Source of the DNA: Narthecium ossifragum
Taxonomy: Eukaryota > Streptophyta > Magnoliopsida > Dioscoreales > Nartheciaceae
DNA: 64,000 nucleotides
Direction: 5' to 3'
Assembly (NCBI GenBank): GCA_963920575.1
Contig: OY986974.1
Span: 6,589,283 to 6,653,282, forward strand
Below are positions 42,665 to 54,859 of the stretch, in pieces. The notes beneath the pieces are model-generated. The model was not told the DNA's origin, ran no database searches, and saw only the letters and a list, made by a program, of their open reading frames with translations. Each line of letters begins with the position of its first letter. The stretch's first letter is position 1. The position numbers were made by a program, and so were the translations under genes.

Positions 42665-45101
42665 TGTGAGGGCCCGTCCCTCAGACCTGGCTCGACCGCG
42701 TGGGTCGAGGGCCGATTTCCTGTTGGTTTGGTTCCGCGTCGGGCACGATCGGGCGATCGTGTGGCGGTTTTGGACCCCGGGGGCATTTTGGTAAATATGC
42801 CCTCTGGTGGTCGGTTTCACACCCGCGTTCCACACACTGACTTTGATTGATGTATGTGTTTGGTTAGAATCCCTAGGGCGCGTCCGATCGGAGGATCGGA
42901 GCTCGATCGGGAAAGATTGAATTGGACGGCTGAGATAGATCTGGATTTTCTATAAAAGCCCTGTCCCTTTCTTCTCTTTCCTTCTCTTCTTCTCCTGTCG
43001 TTTTCTCCTCTCTCTCTCTCCTTCGGCTGAGCTAGGGTTGGAGACTTCGGCTTTCGGAGCTTGGATCTTGGCGGCTTTGCTGGTGGGACGCGTGGAGGAG
43101 CTACCCTACTTGCTCAAGTAGGTGTTTCTACCTCGATCCTTGGATCGGGTTCTCCTAGGATAGGATTATTGCTCTTTCGCTCTAGGAATACTTGTTAGAA
43201 TGCCTTGTAGCTCCTTGTATATGTGATGTTGTTCATTTCCGGTATTCCTACGTTGAGATTTCTGTATTCTAACGGTTGGTTTCCGTATTATCGCCGTTTT
43301 GTCGGTTTTCATCCATTTGGACCTAGATAGGAGATTTAACCGTCAAAAACTGGATTTCTTCATCCCATTAGCTTTCTCATTGATAAATACGCTTGCTTGC
43401 AAAATCTCAACTTATTCCAACTTGATTTGATACTTGAAATCCAAAGAAATGGATTTCCGGCACTGTTCTGATGAACTGTGCCAAGAGCTCGACGGTCGAT
43501 CGGTGCATCAACCGTCACATGTTTTTTTACGCTTTCTGGGCCTGGCGGTCGACCGTCGGATCGACCGTCGCATCGACCGTCAGGATCTATCGGGATTTTG
43601 GCCTCCCACGGTCGATGGGTCGATCGACCGTGGGTTCTCTCTCATTTTCATCCCGCCTCACGGTCGACCGTCGGATCGACCGTCGCATCATCCGTGAGAC
43701 TCTGTCTCGTTTGGAGCTTCCCACGGTCGATGGAGCGATCGACCGTCACCCATGTGGTTTTCCTAGTTTTGGCCTCACGGTCGATCCCTGGATCGATCGT
43801 GACATCGTCCGTGGTCTCACGGTCGATCCCCGGATCGACCGTGACATCGTCCGTGATCCCTTGGACTTGGTTTTCTGGCTTTTCATGGATGGATCTGATT
43901 TGGGGATTAGTATCTAAACATGTTGGGAAGCATGTAGGGGAATTTGATGAGGTTTTCAAAGGATTTTCATCGGGTTTGAGAATCGATTCGAGTAACTCTC
44001 TTTTTGGGTAAATCTATGGCTTTGTTTGCATTTAATACATGTGTGTTTGTAGTTAAATGCTTAGTTGATTTCCTAGCCATTAACCAGCGATGAGTGCTAG
44101 TTAATGAGGAATTGTGGAACCTTAGCCTCTTGCCGGCGAGTGCCGAGGGCTATTGTATATCTGTTGAACTTATAACTGATGATGTGGCATATAGAGACAT
44201 CTAGGATAGATGTTTGCCTAAGCCCATGCATTGTGTGCATTAGAGGCATTTGAGGTTAGGCGGGCGATGGTTTGGGTCGCCGATCCGAGGCTCTCGGGTA
44301 GCTCGGATCTAGCCTTAGGGCCGTGGCTGGGTAGTCAGGAATAGGGTGTGATCTTGGATCTTCTGAATCTCTTGTGATTGAGGATCACGATAGTTGGCTT
44401 GAATCAGTGTTTGAGGTTTAGAGGTCGTGTTGTCTTCCGAGGCCAAGTGCTAAGGATGCAATCGATGTGTTCCCGACGTGGTCCCCAGGCAGTGGCATCC
44501 CTGCTGGGTAAGGGTGATCCTGCATGGTACTGTTCCCCTGTCAGTGCTTAGGGTGATCTTGGTAGAGTGACCAAGAGAGAGGTCCAGGACAGGAGCCCTT
44601 GGGACATCGGTGGGTTATGGGACCCGTGGCATCCGTTAGACTTAGGCTGGGAGATAACACTGTTGTTGTTTTCCTCCTTTCAGTGTGCCGTAGAGTAGAA
44701 CCCTACTGAGCTTATCGCTCACTCCTAGCCGGGCTGCGTTTGCAGGTGCAGGCGGCAGTTCTTCTTCGGTGGAGCCGGCAGGATCGGCCTTCGGCGGCGC
44801 GAGTACATCCAGGGGCGCTTGAGGTTGCTGGAGGATTACCTGTTGTACATTTTTTATATATGTATATGATGTAAACTTATGAGGATTTTGGAGTATTGTA
44901 TTATATCTGTCTCTTGGGAGCTTTTGTATTAAATCTGAACTGTACAACTTGATGATATATTAAAATTGAATCTGTTCGCCTCTGGAATACATTTGTTTAA
45001 ATTATCCGTCTTTTCCGCTTTGTATCGCGCCGATTGAAGTTGAATAGTGATAGGACCCTCACGCCCCGTCCTGGATGGGTTTTCTGGGTCCGGGTGTGAC
45101 A
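42665..45101 (+). mobile_element. Solo LTR, 2.44 kb, TSD TGCCT, nested in another LTR
   Basis: It starts TGTGAGGGCCCGTCCCTC and ends CCGGGTGTGACA, flanked by TGCCT at 42660-42664 and 45102-45106. It closely resembles the copy at 13639-15963: the same start, TATA position (42951-42957), CGGTCGACCGTCGGATCGAC array (about 43490-43860), GGATTTCCGGCACTGTTCTG block and GGGCTGCGTTTGCAGGTGCA block. It has no internal or coding part. Because it sits in the 41-46-kb LTR, it is the younger of the two. Confidence 0.93.
43490..43860. repeat. Array of CGGTCGACCGTCGG-type palindromes
   Basis: This matches the array at 14447-14790 in layout but differs in many unit sequences and spacings. Open frames across it on both strands are artefacts of the repeat. 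Confidence 0.85.
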
Positions 45102-46130
45102 TGCCTTATATCCGTATATTCATTGCATGCATTCTGATTGCGCATTAGTTGCATAAGGTTAGGGCGTGGGCGATCTGTGGGTCGCCGTCCCGAGGCTTAG
45201 AAGCTCGGATTTAGCCCTAGGACCGGGGTTAGGTAGCTTGGACCAGGTTTGAATGGTGGTGTATAGTCGACTTTGATGATAGGCCTAGATGACTAGAACA
45301 CTTGTTGCTTGATGATTGTAGAGGTCGTGTCGGCCTCGAGCGGGGAGTTGAGAGTGCAACCGGTGTCGGTTTGTGTTCTTTGGGGGGCTGAGGGGGCTAG
45401 TATCGGCCCAGGCAGTGCCTGTTCCTGCCCGCGGAGGTGACTAGTATTGGCCCAGTCCGTTTTGGGTGACCATAGCTGGAACCCCGCTGCAGTGGCGACC
45501 AGTGTTGGCCCAATCCGTTTTGGGTGACCGCAGCTGAAACCCTGCGACACTAGGTGTATCCAGGATGGGCCCAGTCCGTTGGGGTGACCATGGTTGGGTA
45601 TGCCTAGGGACACCGGTGAAGGGTTATGGGGCCCTTGCAGCACACCCAAGCCTGGCTTGGGGGCGACACTATTGTGTTTCCCTCTTCCTTCTGTGTGTCG
45701 TAGTGTAGTTTCCCTGCTGAGCTTATATAGTGCTCATCCTACCCGGACTGCGTTTTGCAGGTGCATGTGTTAGCTTCTCTTCGGTGGCCACTACCGGGCA
45801 GTTGGTCGGCGGTGCGGCGGCGCCTGGCGGAGTCTGAAGAGCGGTGATCTATTTTTCCATAACCCTAGTATAGTTTGTCTCATACGGGAGTATATACATG
45901 TTGTATTTGAATCCATCCCTCTTCGAGGTTTTGTATATTAAACAATTTGGGTTTTGTAATCTTCAGCTTGAGGTTTCTGAAATTTGTAGAATTGTTAATT
46001 GAGTTATTTTGAATAATTGCTTAAGGAGACCATTAGGTTAGAAGGAACCCTCGTCAATTTTTCCGTAGTTTGTTAGGTTTCGGTTCGCATCGTCCGGCCC
46101 GGTTGAGCTTTCACGGGTCAAGGCGCGACA

Positions 46131-46590
46131 CGGGGTATATGACGATGCAATTTAATTTGTTTTTTTTTTGTATTTACACTCTCTTAAAATTTAATAATTG
46201 CATAATTAAAGTTATAAAATCGTAAATTGTGCATATGTTTTCCACAAGCCCCTTTTCTTTTGTCTATATAATCAATTCACTTATTTATCTCTTGTCCCAA
46301 TCTAATAGGAGCACAAAATAATGAGATAACCCATTTATTTCTCAAAGAGTATATATGCAAAATAATTATTCGAGAGTTACTAAAATACTCAAAGTGTACA
46401 ATGTTGCAGTTAATTGACGCACATAATCATGTCTAATCATTGTTTTATAGTAGTCTCCTTCAAAAAATCTGGATTGCGTCTATAATATAATTACAACAGT
46501 CATTCATTTTAAACCATGTGTTTCAAAACGTAACAAAACAGACCATGTAGTTACAATAATTTCACTTTAAACCCATATTTAGTAACGGCC
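46131..46590. other. AT-rich spacer between two retroelements
   Basis: Nothing recognised. The last five bases (CGGCC, 46586-46590) should be the left target duplication of the Tat element; its partner lies outside the window. Confidence 0.4.
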
Positions 46591-48550
46591 TGTTGACATC
46601 AATTTTGGCTAGACCAAAAGGCCGCAGTACCCACTGTTTGTTTGAGTCAAAATAACATCAGATAGACTCAAGCAAGCTTAAAACATATTTGAAATGTCCG
46701 ATAAATTCTTGTCCTAACTTCGATAGCATGCAGGGACGTTTGAGTAATTTCACCCGCCCAAGGGCGTATTGGGAATTTGGGCCAAAATACAGGCCTGGAC
46801 TCCCAATTACATTCTACAACAACATTGCATAGTTTTGACGGCAACCTAGATAAGCCATATGAACGCAGGGGTCTTCTGATAATTTTACTGTAACAGCTAG
46901 CCCCCAGGGGTATCTTGGGCAATTAACACCCTCAGGGTGCAATTATTCGAAGTCCGATCATTCCACCCTCCAAAATATTTTGGTCCAACATATAGGACCA
47001 CTGAGGATATTTTGGTAAAATTCCTGTAAATATTCAGAACTCAGATAAATATTCTGTACGGGAATAAATATTCACAGGCGATTTATTAAAGTTGGACAAA
47101 TATTCAAACAGTAATGGACATGAGAAAAATATTCAAATCATGGTAAATTTGAAATTCGAACATCATTTTCGAACTTCAAAAGAAAAATCCGTCAAAACAA
47201 AAAATCAGCAAATCTCCATAGGCTGCATGGTTGGTCGTCCTTATACACGTCCATAACATATATATATATGAAAAATATATATATAAACCAGCCTCACTCA
47301 TCCCATACCATATAAAAAATAAATAAATAAATAATAAAATCAATGGCAAAACACAGCTGGGCTGCACGGTATCTATCCTTATATAAAGAGGATCAGCATC
47401 AAGGCAATCAGCATCCCTTTGATTAGGGACAGTGATCAGCATCTTAACGCAGTCAGCACCCTTTGATTAAGGGATTCATGATCCCATTCCATACAAAGAG
47501 ATAGGCCTCTCGTGCCTATAAATAGAGGAGGCATGGGTTGAAGAAAGGGCTGGTCGGAGCTGGTCGAAGCTGGGTGGAAGAACGCTGAAGGCTGGTCTTG
47601 GCTGAAGGCATTGAAGCTTGGCTGAAGAAGAAGCTGGTTGAAGAAATCGAAGGAGAAGCTGAAGAGGAAACTGAAGAAGAGGGTTGAAGACGAAGAGGTT
47701 ATGGTGACGTTCCAAAGTTGCGCATCACCGGACGACGTAGATCCAGCCCACACAGCCGGAACCCATTGAGACGCTCGCGTCTCTGGGTCGACGCTGTAGG
47801 AGGCTCGTCGATCCTGCGGCTCAACCTTCGCTCTCTTGCTAGTCACATGCGGCTTGGATCTCCAGCAAGGTTCCTCTAGCTTAGTTCCTCGCCAGCGACG
47901 GAGATCGAGCCAAGGCTCTCTCTGTCCCGGCGGCTTTGAAGACAAGCTTCCCCTGTTTTTGTTCTTGCTCTCTGTTCCAGCCGGCGTTTGTTCCGTCTCC
48001 TTGGTGATCTCGCGGCGCAAGAACATCAACCCATTCTGAAGAGGGACAACCACCATCATCGTTTCGGCGACTGAAGCTCCAGCCGCTCACCCCACCTCTT
48101 TGGTTCCAACCAGCGCTCCCCTGTTCTAGCCGGTTCTAAGCTTCTTTTCTCCAAGCCGGCTTCATCAAACCCAGTTGCCGCTCCTCCCACGACAATTGGA
48201 GTCGGATCTTGCTGGATAGTGTTCTCAAACATTTGCACAACAAAGCTCTCAAGCCCACCGGATTTGAAGCCTCCTGCGGCAAGACCGGCGTGCATGGCCA
48301 TGAAGGTGGTCTAAAGCCTCACGTGATGCATTTCTTTTGATCTTTTCTTTTATTATAAAATGTTTATTTTATTGGATCTAGAATCGGAGGTATTCCCTAC
48401 GGGGATGTAAATGATGGATCTGTCGACTTGGCGATCGGCAGATCCAGGGGTGTGGTGCCTACAATTTCCTGAAATGAAATTAAAATATGATTTGTTCGGA
48501 AATAAAATAGAGGTCTCGTCCCCGCGAGATCGACGTTTTATCCACGAACA
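46591..48550 (+). repeat. 5' LTR of the Tat element (1960 bp)
   Basis: It begins TGTTGACA and ends CACGAACA (TGTT/AACA inverted ends). Promoter candidates are TTATATAAAG (about 47377) and CTATAAATAG (about 47514), the latter followed by a purine-rich leader. The match to the 3' LTR begins at 63148. Confidence 0.93.
47514..47523 (+). promoter_or_regulatory. TATA box of the Tat LTR
   Basis: GCCTATAAATAGAGGAGG lies near the middle of the LTR, a strong plant TATA consensus. Another, TATCCTTATATAAAG, lies about 140 bases upstream and is also present in the 3' LTR at about 63931. Confidence 0.65.
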
Positions 48551-48554
48551 AAAT

Positions 48555-48572
48555 CTGGCACGCCCAGTGGGA
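48555..48572 (+). other. Primer-binding site of the Tat element
   Basis: TGGCACGCCCAGTGGGAC lies four bases after the LTR end. The TGG start complements a tRNA CCA end. The tRNA species was not assigned. Confidence 0.8.
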
Positions 48573-48656
48573 CTACACCTTACCTCCCATCTCTAGATCC
48601 AAAAAAAAAAAACAAGAAGAAAAGAAAAGAAAATGATGATGACCAACAAATCATCA

Positions 48657-48689
<33 letters not shown>

Positions 48690-48720
48690 CTCTTACATCT
48701 TGACAAGTCTAACTTCTTAA

Positions 48721-51482
48721 ATGAAGAATATGGCGCAGGCAACTTTGGAAGCGTTTGTCACGATTCGCTTTGGCGACCTTTCGTTTGACATCCCGATTGG
48801 AAGCGACGGCCTTCCAATGCCGACGACGCCATCAAAAGTTTCCTTCGCCACTCCAGGAGCAGCTACCTCCGATGCACAAGCGAAAACTATCGTGGGATCT
48901 CATGAGAAGATGGTGACTCGCCAAGACGGGTTCCGGGCTCATCAAAGGAAGCATAACGATGAAGCTCCCTCAGTTGGATCTGGCGAAAGCAAGATGGTCG
49001 CAAATGGATCTCGTGTTTACCCAGGAGCAACCGAAGACGTCAAGTCAAAGATATCGGCACCGTTAAATGGTTCGGGCCACCAAATGAAGTTAAAGACTCC
49101 CCAAAATCACCCAGGTGTCGGGGGTTCCTCAGCCAGATCTCGCACCCATCAAGCCGAGAATGCCAAAGTTCCAACTAGCAAGCCGCTCACACTAGCAGCC
49201 AGACAATCAAAGACGTTTGTTCCGCAGAGGCAGCAGGGGGCAGTCACTCGCGTCGAACCCGTTTCGACCGATGACGACGGCTTTACCCTCGTTACTTCCA
49301 AGAGAAGACCCAGGGTGGCCAAGGAAGCTTCTGCAATCCAGACGATCTCCGCACCACGTGCCGAAGGTCCGAAGGGCAAAATGATCTATCCATCTGTTGC
49401 AAAGACGCAGGTAGCCCCTAAGGTTGACTACGAAGCCCATTACGAGGTGTACCCCGACAAACCCTGGATTGGCCTCCACGCAACAGGGAATGATGAAGCA
49501 TCGATCCACGTTCGGTACTGCTACGTTCAGTTACTCCGAGCGGAGTATGAACGCCAACGGAGGAATGTGGAGCCCAAACACCCGATTCGTCAGAGTTACA
49601 TCAAAGATATGCGAGTGGCTTACACATACTACATCACTCAGGAGCTGCAGAGTCTTCAGGATGAAGCGAGCTCTGATAAAAGCGACGCCAACACCCTTCA
49701 CGTCAATGGCGACAGTCTCCAGCCTGAAGGAAGCTATGACCAACCACAGTTCTCCCATGTCCCTGTCAAGGCAGAGAAGCCCGTAGGAAAGGGGAAGAAT
49801 ACGAAGTCAAAGGTGGTTGCGCATCGTCCTCCGTTCCATGCCGGCGGTTCAAGCCATCCTTATTATGGGGCATCACTCAAGACCACCTCATCCAAGGTTT
49901 CATCAGAGACAAGTCAAGACACAGAGGAGGTCATTCAAGAGAACGAATTTGATATCATGGCAGCAATGCCCGTTGGAGTTCAAGACGACGAGATGTCCAC
50001 TTCCTCCAATACGTCTTCAAGTGTTCCGCCGAAAAGACGAAGGAAGAAAACCGCCGTCGAAGAACCTCAAAAATGCGTCCTCGTCAATTTGCCAAACCGT
50101 CCATGGACCAGAAGCGTCACCCGCTCCCTTGGCAGTAAAGACGTGGCTTCCGAGGCATCATATGAACACCAATTTCCTACTCTCCCTGAATCCCCGGTGA
50201 ACGAGTCGCCCACAAGCAGATCCCCTTCACCTGAGCGCTATCAAGTCTTTGCTACCACGGTCGAAGAAGAGTTGGAGCAATTGAGGAACGCGCTACAACT
50301 AAAGGATGCCGAGATAGCCAGCCTCAGGGCTCAAGTGCCTCCTGAAAATAATTTGCATGCTGAAAATAATTCTCATGCGAATGTGTCTCCCAATATGGTA
50401 CCTCTACACACTGTACAAAAATTGGTCGCCGAGAGCGTGAGGGCCTTCCACATGCAAAACCAGTATGCCATGAGGGCGGGATACATGAAGCCATACCCTG
50501 CCAATATAGACTTGGTTCCATACCCAACAAACTATCGGCAGCCTCAATTCGCCAAGTTTAGCGGGAGTGGATCTCCGCATGAGCACATTGCTCATTCCTA
50601 GCGGCCTGCCAGGACACGGCTCATAACGGTGTGTTGTTACTACGTCAGTTCGTCCAGACCCTCTCTGGGCTGGCGTTTACTTGGTACAACAAGCTGCCTC
50701 CGGGATCCATCGCCTCATGGGAACAAATGCAGGAGGCATTTCTTCAAAGGTTCTATAGTATCCAAAGAAGCGTGGGAATTACAGAGCTCACCCAAACCGA
50801 ACAGAGTCCACACGAGAAAGCTGCGGATTTCATCAACAGATGGAGGAACTTAAGCATCCACTGCCCACAGCCCATCACAAAAGCAGAAGTTGTACGGATG
50901 TGTATGAACAACCTGCGTCCGGAGATGACACTATACTTGCAGGGCGTTCGTCCGCTCTCCTTCGAGGAATTGGCCTTTAAAGCCACGGACATCGAAAATT
51001 ACCTGCACCATATAGCCAGAAAAACTCATACAACTGAGGGGGTCCTAGATCGTGCCAAGAAAGATAGAGCTCCACCAAAGGGGAAGGCAGTGCTGCAAAC
51101 CTCCACAACACATGCGCCTAAACCAAAGGAGACTTACGTTCCCAGAGAACAATTTTGGTCCAGGGATAGCTCGTCGAAACCGACACAACGGCGGATAAAG
51201 ACTCTTAAAGAGAGGATAGAAAAGGAGTACTCCTTTCCCAGGGAAGAGGTCTCTGACATCTTCAAGGGCTTGCTGGATATCGGACTTCTAGAGCTCCCGG
51301 AGCCACGGCGCCCTGAAGAAGCAAATAAGGTGGACGAGCCCAAGTATTGCCATTACCATAGGATACTGGGTCACACCCTCCAAGACTGCTTCGTCCTCAA
51401 AGACAAGATCCAGAAGCTGATCGACGAAGGAGTCATGGACGCCGGGCTCCTGAAGAAGCTTCAAAAAGAGAAGAGGACATAG
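48721..51482 (+). pseudogene. Tat gag gene, split by a one-base frameshift
   Basis: From ATG 48721 a 626-codon frame runs to a stop at 50601, and the gag core continues in another frame to 51482. The first part is a variable Ser/Pro/Lys-rich region, ending in a coiled coil (VEEELEQLRNALQLKDAEIA) and the start of the capsid-like domain (PQFAKFSGSGSPHEHIAH). The second part is the retrotransposon gag domain (FVQTLSGLAFTWYNKLPPGS, EAFLQRFYS, FINRWRNLS) with a CHYHRILGHTLQDC knuckle-like end. Gag packages element RNA. A single base is missing at about 50595, turning the junction codons into a stop. Apart from this the domain is complete. Confidence 0.88.
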
Positions 51483-51490
51483 TCGCGTCT

Positions 51491-54400
51491 GTGGCCGGAT
51501 CTGGATCTTTACATAAAGAGTACACACCCTCGACATTTGCTCATAGGGAAATGGAGTGCATCCCTCAAACACTTCCTCCTAGCGACGTTGAGAATAGATA
51601 TATGTCTAATTCTCCCCCGGAGAAATGCGTGGCTCCTGTCCAGATGTCCGTCGAGGGAAGCTCTGGGTCTACCTTGGGAGAGTTGTACCCCCCTGACTCG
51701 GATGATGAAGAATCCTGGTCCGACATGGAGCCGAGTTATGATCGCTTCGGGAAGACCTACTTCAGCAAAAGACAGAAGAAGAAACAAGCCTTCAGTCAAA
51801 GGATTAAGGCCGCCAGATATAACCCTCCAAGACCTCCGCTTCCATGAGATTGGCAACCAAGGCCGAAGCGACACAGATCTCCGAAGTACAAGATCTTGAC
51901 AAAGGTGATGAATCGTGAAGAGATAGAAGGGTTCATTCATCAAGTCTCCACGGATTTCCGAGCTAGGAAGCCACATGTGCCGCAAAGCAATGTCCCTTGG
52001 GACACCGAAGATTACTCTTGCTTCACCATAGGAGTTTTGGAAGATGATGATGAGTCCCTCTGCTTCCCAGAAGAAGAGAAGGCCGAGGTCCACGTGGTCG
52101 TCACCCGCTCCGGGCTCCGACTTCCAGATTCCCAACCTCCACGTCCGAGAGGAAGAGACCAAGAACCGCAACAAGCAATGCATGATGTAAACTCGAACGA
52201 GTCTGTCAAGTACAATGTTGTTTCTCATTTAAAGAAAATACCTGCATTGCTTAGCGTGTACGATGCTTTGTGTCTCTCGCATGATTTTCGTAGGTCTCTT
52301 ATAACTGCATTATCTTTTCCTGACGACTACCGGGCAGAAGTCCCCCAAACTAACGCCCATGTAATCGAAATCTTAAACATAAATTTTTCCGATGACGACC
52401 TATTACTCGGGGCAAAACCCCATAATAGGTCGTTATTAATGACCGGTGATATCGATAACGTTCCTACGTCACGGGTGATGTTAGACTGCGGGTCGGCAAT
52501 TAATCTTCTGCCACTCAAAACACTTCGTGATTTAGGATATGATATCGATGACTTGACATCAAGTAACATAATAGTCCAAGGCTTCAACCAAGCCGGGCAA
52601 CATGTGCTGGGTTCTATACATCTAGCGCTAAAATTTCAAGACATGGCTACGAACGTCATTTTCCATGTTATCGACGCTCGAACCTCTTATAACGCGCTAT
52701 TAGGAAGGCCTTGGCTCCATGAATACAAGGTTGTTCCTTCGACACTCCATCAGTGTTTCAAATATCAGACGCCGGAAGGTGACGTCAAGAGAGTGTTCGC
52801 CGACATGAAGCCATTCACACAAGGGGAAGCATTCTTCGCCGATGCCAAGTTCTATCTAGAACCGCCATTAAAATTGAAGAAACGTGACCCCACGCCTGCT
52901 GCGGATATGTGCTTCACAGAAAGGTTCACCATGGAAGTTCAGCAAGGGAAGAAGCCTCCACAAGGGAAGAAGACATACCGCTATGTTCCAAGCAGTCAAA
53001 GGAAGCCCGGAGATCCAATATTCACAGTCGTTGAAGAGAAGCTTTCTAAATCCTTTCTTCAAGATTTCCCAGTGCCTCTCCCAAGACTCCTGCCTTCCTA
53101 CGTCAAGCCGCCCCCAAACAAAGGGAAAGCCCAGGTGAATGAAGAAATAGGCGGCGATGAAGGGAACATGAAGTACGGACAACCTGTCAAGTTCATACAA
53201 GCTTCCCCGATCATGGCGGATACACATGTGACAAATACAAGGTTGCCCATATTGTTCTATGATCAAAAGTCACTGCATATGATGGATCACATGGGATATG
53301 ACATCAATTCCGGAGAAAGTTTGTGCGAAGGTCGAGGCAAGAAACAACCCTTTGAAGATCTCCTGACGGAATCACAAAGAGAGGCCATTCGTTACGGCGA
53401 AGACTTGACCTTTGGCAGAACATGGCTTGGATATGAGTTTCAAGTATGCGCCACTTCCATAGATGTCGTCGATCTCCAAGGAGCGCTGCCACAGCTCGAA
53501 GACGGTGATCAAGCAACTGTAGACGACTTAGAAGAAATCAACCTGGGGGCAGAAGATGATCCTCGTCCAACATTCATCAGCTCTCATATGACGCCGGACG
53601 AGAAGAATCAATTTATTCTCTTTCTTCGGCAAAATCGAGACGTGTTCGCTTGGAGCTACAAGGAGATGCCACGTTTGGATGTCAATGTAGCTGTCCATCG
53701 TCTCGCCACAGAAGAAGATGTTCGCCCCATCAAGCAGTCTCAGAGACGCTTTCAACCCGAGTTGATCCCAAAAATCATCACTGAGGTCGACAAACTTATC
53801 AACGCAGGTTTCATCTGGAAGGTGCAGTATCCCAAGTGGCTCGCAAACATCGTTCCTGTGAAGAAGAAGAATGGTCAACTGAGAATTTGCATAGATTTCA
53901 GGGATCTAAATAAAGCCTGCCCAAAAGATGACTTTCGACTACCCATTACGGAACTCATGGTCGACGCTGCGACCGGTCATGAGGTTCTGTCCTTTATGGA
54001 CGGGTACTCGGGGTACAACCAAATAAAAATGGCTCCCGAAGACGAAGAGCTTACCGCTTTTCGCACACCGAAGGGGATATTCTGTTATACAGTGATGCCG
54101 TTCGGGTTGAAGAGCGCAGGGGCCACCTATCCAAGAGCCATGACAGTCATCTTCAACGACCTCCTTCATGACATCGTGGAGTGCTATGTCGATGATTTAG
54201 TGGTGAAGACGAAGCATAGGCAAGATCACTTCAAGCACCTCACCAAAGTTTTCGAAAGGCTAAGGCGGTACAACCTGAAGATGAACCCAATGAAATGCGC
54301 GTTCGGTGTCACATCCGGCAAGCTTCTCGGGTTCGTGGTTCGCAAACAAGGAATCGAAGTCGACCCCGCTAAAGCTAAAGCAATTTTGTTGATGCCTCCG

Positions 54401-54859
54401 CCTCACAACCTTCACGAGCTCAAGAGCCTACAAGGACGACTTGCCTACATACGAAGGTTCATCTCCAATTTGGCTGGCCGTTGCAAACCATTTTCTCATC
54501 TCATGAAGAAAGGAGCTCCGTTCGAATGGGATAAATCTTGCCAGAACGCTTTTCAAAGCATAAAAGAATATCTCATCAACCCGCCGGTTCTAGCCTCCCC
54601 TGTCAAAGGGAAGCCCTTGATCCTGTATACGGCAGCTCTACCCGGATCGCTGGGAGCTTTGCTTGCGCAACACGATGATGAAGGCAAGGAGAGAGCCCTC
54701 TACTATCTTAGCCGAACCTTGGTCGGGGCCGAGCATAATTATTCGGAGATGGAGAAAGTATGCTTGTCATTAGTGTTCGCCGCTCAGAAGCTTCGTCATA
54801 TCTCTTGGAGCATCCCATACAACTCGTCTCCAAAACTAATCCCTTGCGATACATTCTAA
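51491..54859 (+). pseudogene. Tat pol, 5' part: aspartic protease, reverse transcriptase, degenerate RNase H
   Basis: A spacer region (51491-51847, acidic, another frame) precedes a frame of almost 1000 codons from about 51896. Retropepsin: VMLDCGSAINLLP and YNALLGRPWLHE. RT: WLANIVPVKKKNGQLRICID, LSFMDGYSGYNQI, TVMPFGLKSAGATY, ECYVDDLVVK (catalytic YVDD) and GKLLGFVV. A retroviral-type RNase H follows (LILYTAALPGSLGALLAQHD, YSEMEKVCLSLVFAAQKL), whose first Asp is replaced by Thr-Ala, as is usual in Tat. The frame ends at 54859 because one base is lost at about 54799; the true reading continues in the next frame. Confidence 0.92.

Larger units (their letters stand above)
41148..46130 (+). mobile_element. 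Solo LTR interrupted by a second solo LTR
   Basis: It starts TGTGAGGACCTGCCCCTC and ends AAGGCGCGACA; the flanks CAGGG (41143-41147) and CGGGG (46131-46135) differ at one base, consistent with an old 5-bp duplication. Without the nested copy it is about 2.54 kb. It has a palindromic cassette at about 41383-41585, a TATA box (TATATAA, 41604-41610), a second palindromic stretch at about 41988-42250, and the conserved TTTTGCAGGTGCA block at about 45754. There is no coding region. Confidence 0.85.
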
